From Cheilinus undulatus (Eukaryota > Chordata > Actinopteri > Labriformes > Labridae): a stretch of DNA of 64,000 bases. Shown here one piece after another: positions 63,469 through 64,000 of the stretch. The position numbers and the translations under genes are program-made. The DNA lies in NCBI RefSeq assembly GCF_018320785.1, contig NC_054878.1:44511429-44575428 (forward strand), in the 5' to 3' direction. Position 1 is the stretch's first letter. Every line of letters begins with the position of its first letter. Below the pieces are notes generated by a model. The model did not search any database. It worked only from the letters and a program-made list of their open reading frames with translations, and was not told the DNA's origin.

Positions 63469-64000
63469 GTGAAATAACTTCAGTCTTATCTGGCATGATC
63501 TGAAAGCTGAACTTTCCATTCAAAAGTCTTTCTTCATCTATTTCTGCTCGCTTGTACCTCATCACTATGATTCCTGATCTCGCAAACTACAGGATGAGTT
63601 GAGGGTCAAACAGAACGCACATGCATTAATTGTACAACAAAAATAAAGTGGCGTTAAAATGAATTTTAGCTTTGACAGCCGTGATAATTTTCTTTTATGT
63701 TTAATTCTTATCTTATTTGCCGCCAGGTGTTGTGATGTTCATACAAATGTTTGGAGCTGTTACTGTACATTAATAAAGACAAACGATGAAGCTATGATAT
63801 CACAGTAGCTACTAGAAGCATTCAGTTAGTGATGAGTATAAGCTAAACCCAACTCCATTAAGAAGATTAAGACCTTAAATTTCAGCAGATCAACCACACA
63901 GTAATATCTAAAATGACAAGACATCTAATGACCACAGATTTAATTTATGTACATTAAGTCTTGTTATGTCAAATTAACACTGCTGGTTTTAAAGGGAAAG

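Larger units (their letters stand above)
61280..64000. repeat. Segmental duplicate of 31600-34322
   Basis: Constant offset of 29678 at 31880/61558 and at 33067/62745. I count about 16 substitutions and two small indels over roughly 2.6 kb (about 99 percent identity), much closer than the neighbouring 3' flanks or the NLR exons. It includes the MITE (61424-62128) and the promoter block (63328-63468), and runs off the window. Confidence 0.9.

Overview
The window is vertebrate nuclear DNA, most likely from a ray-finned (probably percomorph) fish. The basis is direct: split genes with GT-AG introns, two NLR genes of the fish-specific FISNA-NACHT-LRR-B30.2 (NLRC3-like, NLR-C) class, an NXPE-family gene, and a dense load of Tc1/mariner, hAT, piggyBac-like, L1-like and L2-like elements plus TA, CA and TATC microsatellites. 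Nothing looks bacterial or viral; I saw no CRISPR array and no intact RNA gene.

Layout. 1-750: a 34-bp minisatellite. 851-6360: the last three coding exons of an NXPE-like gene (PC-esterase/SGNH-like domain), whose 4.6-kb intron carries two non-autonomous DNA transposons and a dispersed repeat. 6361-9155: a 2.8-kb minisatellite of about 80-bp units that are copies of the final coding segment of that NXPE gene, with a higher-order period of about 1.21 kb. 9160-11560: a Tc1 fragment and sequence without recognisable genes. 11.6-34.3 kb: tandem unit A, with a promoter/leader near 12.1-12.4 kb and NLR gene A (13 coding exons, 14755-30101, predicted 1385 aa). 35.0-64.0 kb: tandem unit B, with a related leader at 35.4-35.7 kb and NLR gene B (41273-59321, predicted 1395 aa). 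The 3' flank of unit A (about 31.6-34.3 kb) reappears almost unchanged at 61.3-64.0 kb, including a TATA-like promoter block, so a third copy probably starts just beyond the window.

Both NLR genes assemble in phase: a 144- or 134-codon first coding exon that resembles L1 retrotransposon ORF1 protein (coiled coil followed by the start of the RRM), a linker exon, three symmetric 126-bp repeat exons of the CVSL-SDRS type, a short exon, a pre-FISNA exon, one 1804-bp FISNA-NACHT exon, three 174-bp LRR exons, a 47-bp exon and a PRY-SPRY (B30.2) exon. NACHT exons of A and B are about 94-97 percent identical in protein, whereas the B30.2 domains are only about 76 percent identical, as expected for a cytosolic sensor diversifying at its recognition end.

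The two most unusual signals are (1) the L1-ORF1-like exon apparently captured as the N-terminus of both NLR genes, with a usable ATG, open frame and in-phase donor kept in both copies, and (2) the NXPE stop-codon exon that has expanded into a long 3' minisatellite. All exon calls come from reading by eye; no alignment, transcript or database search was available.
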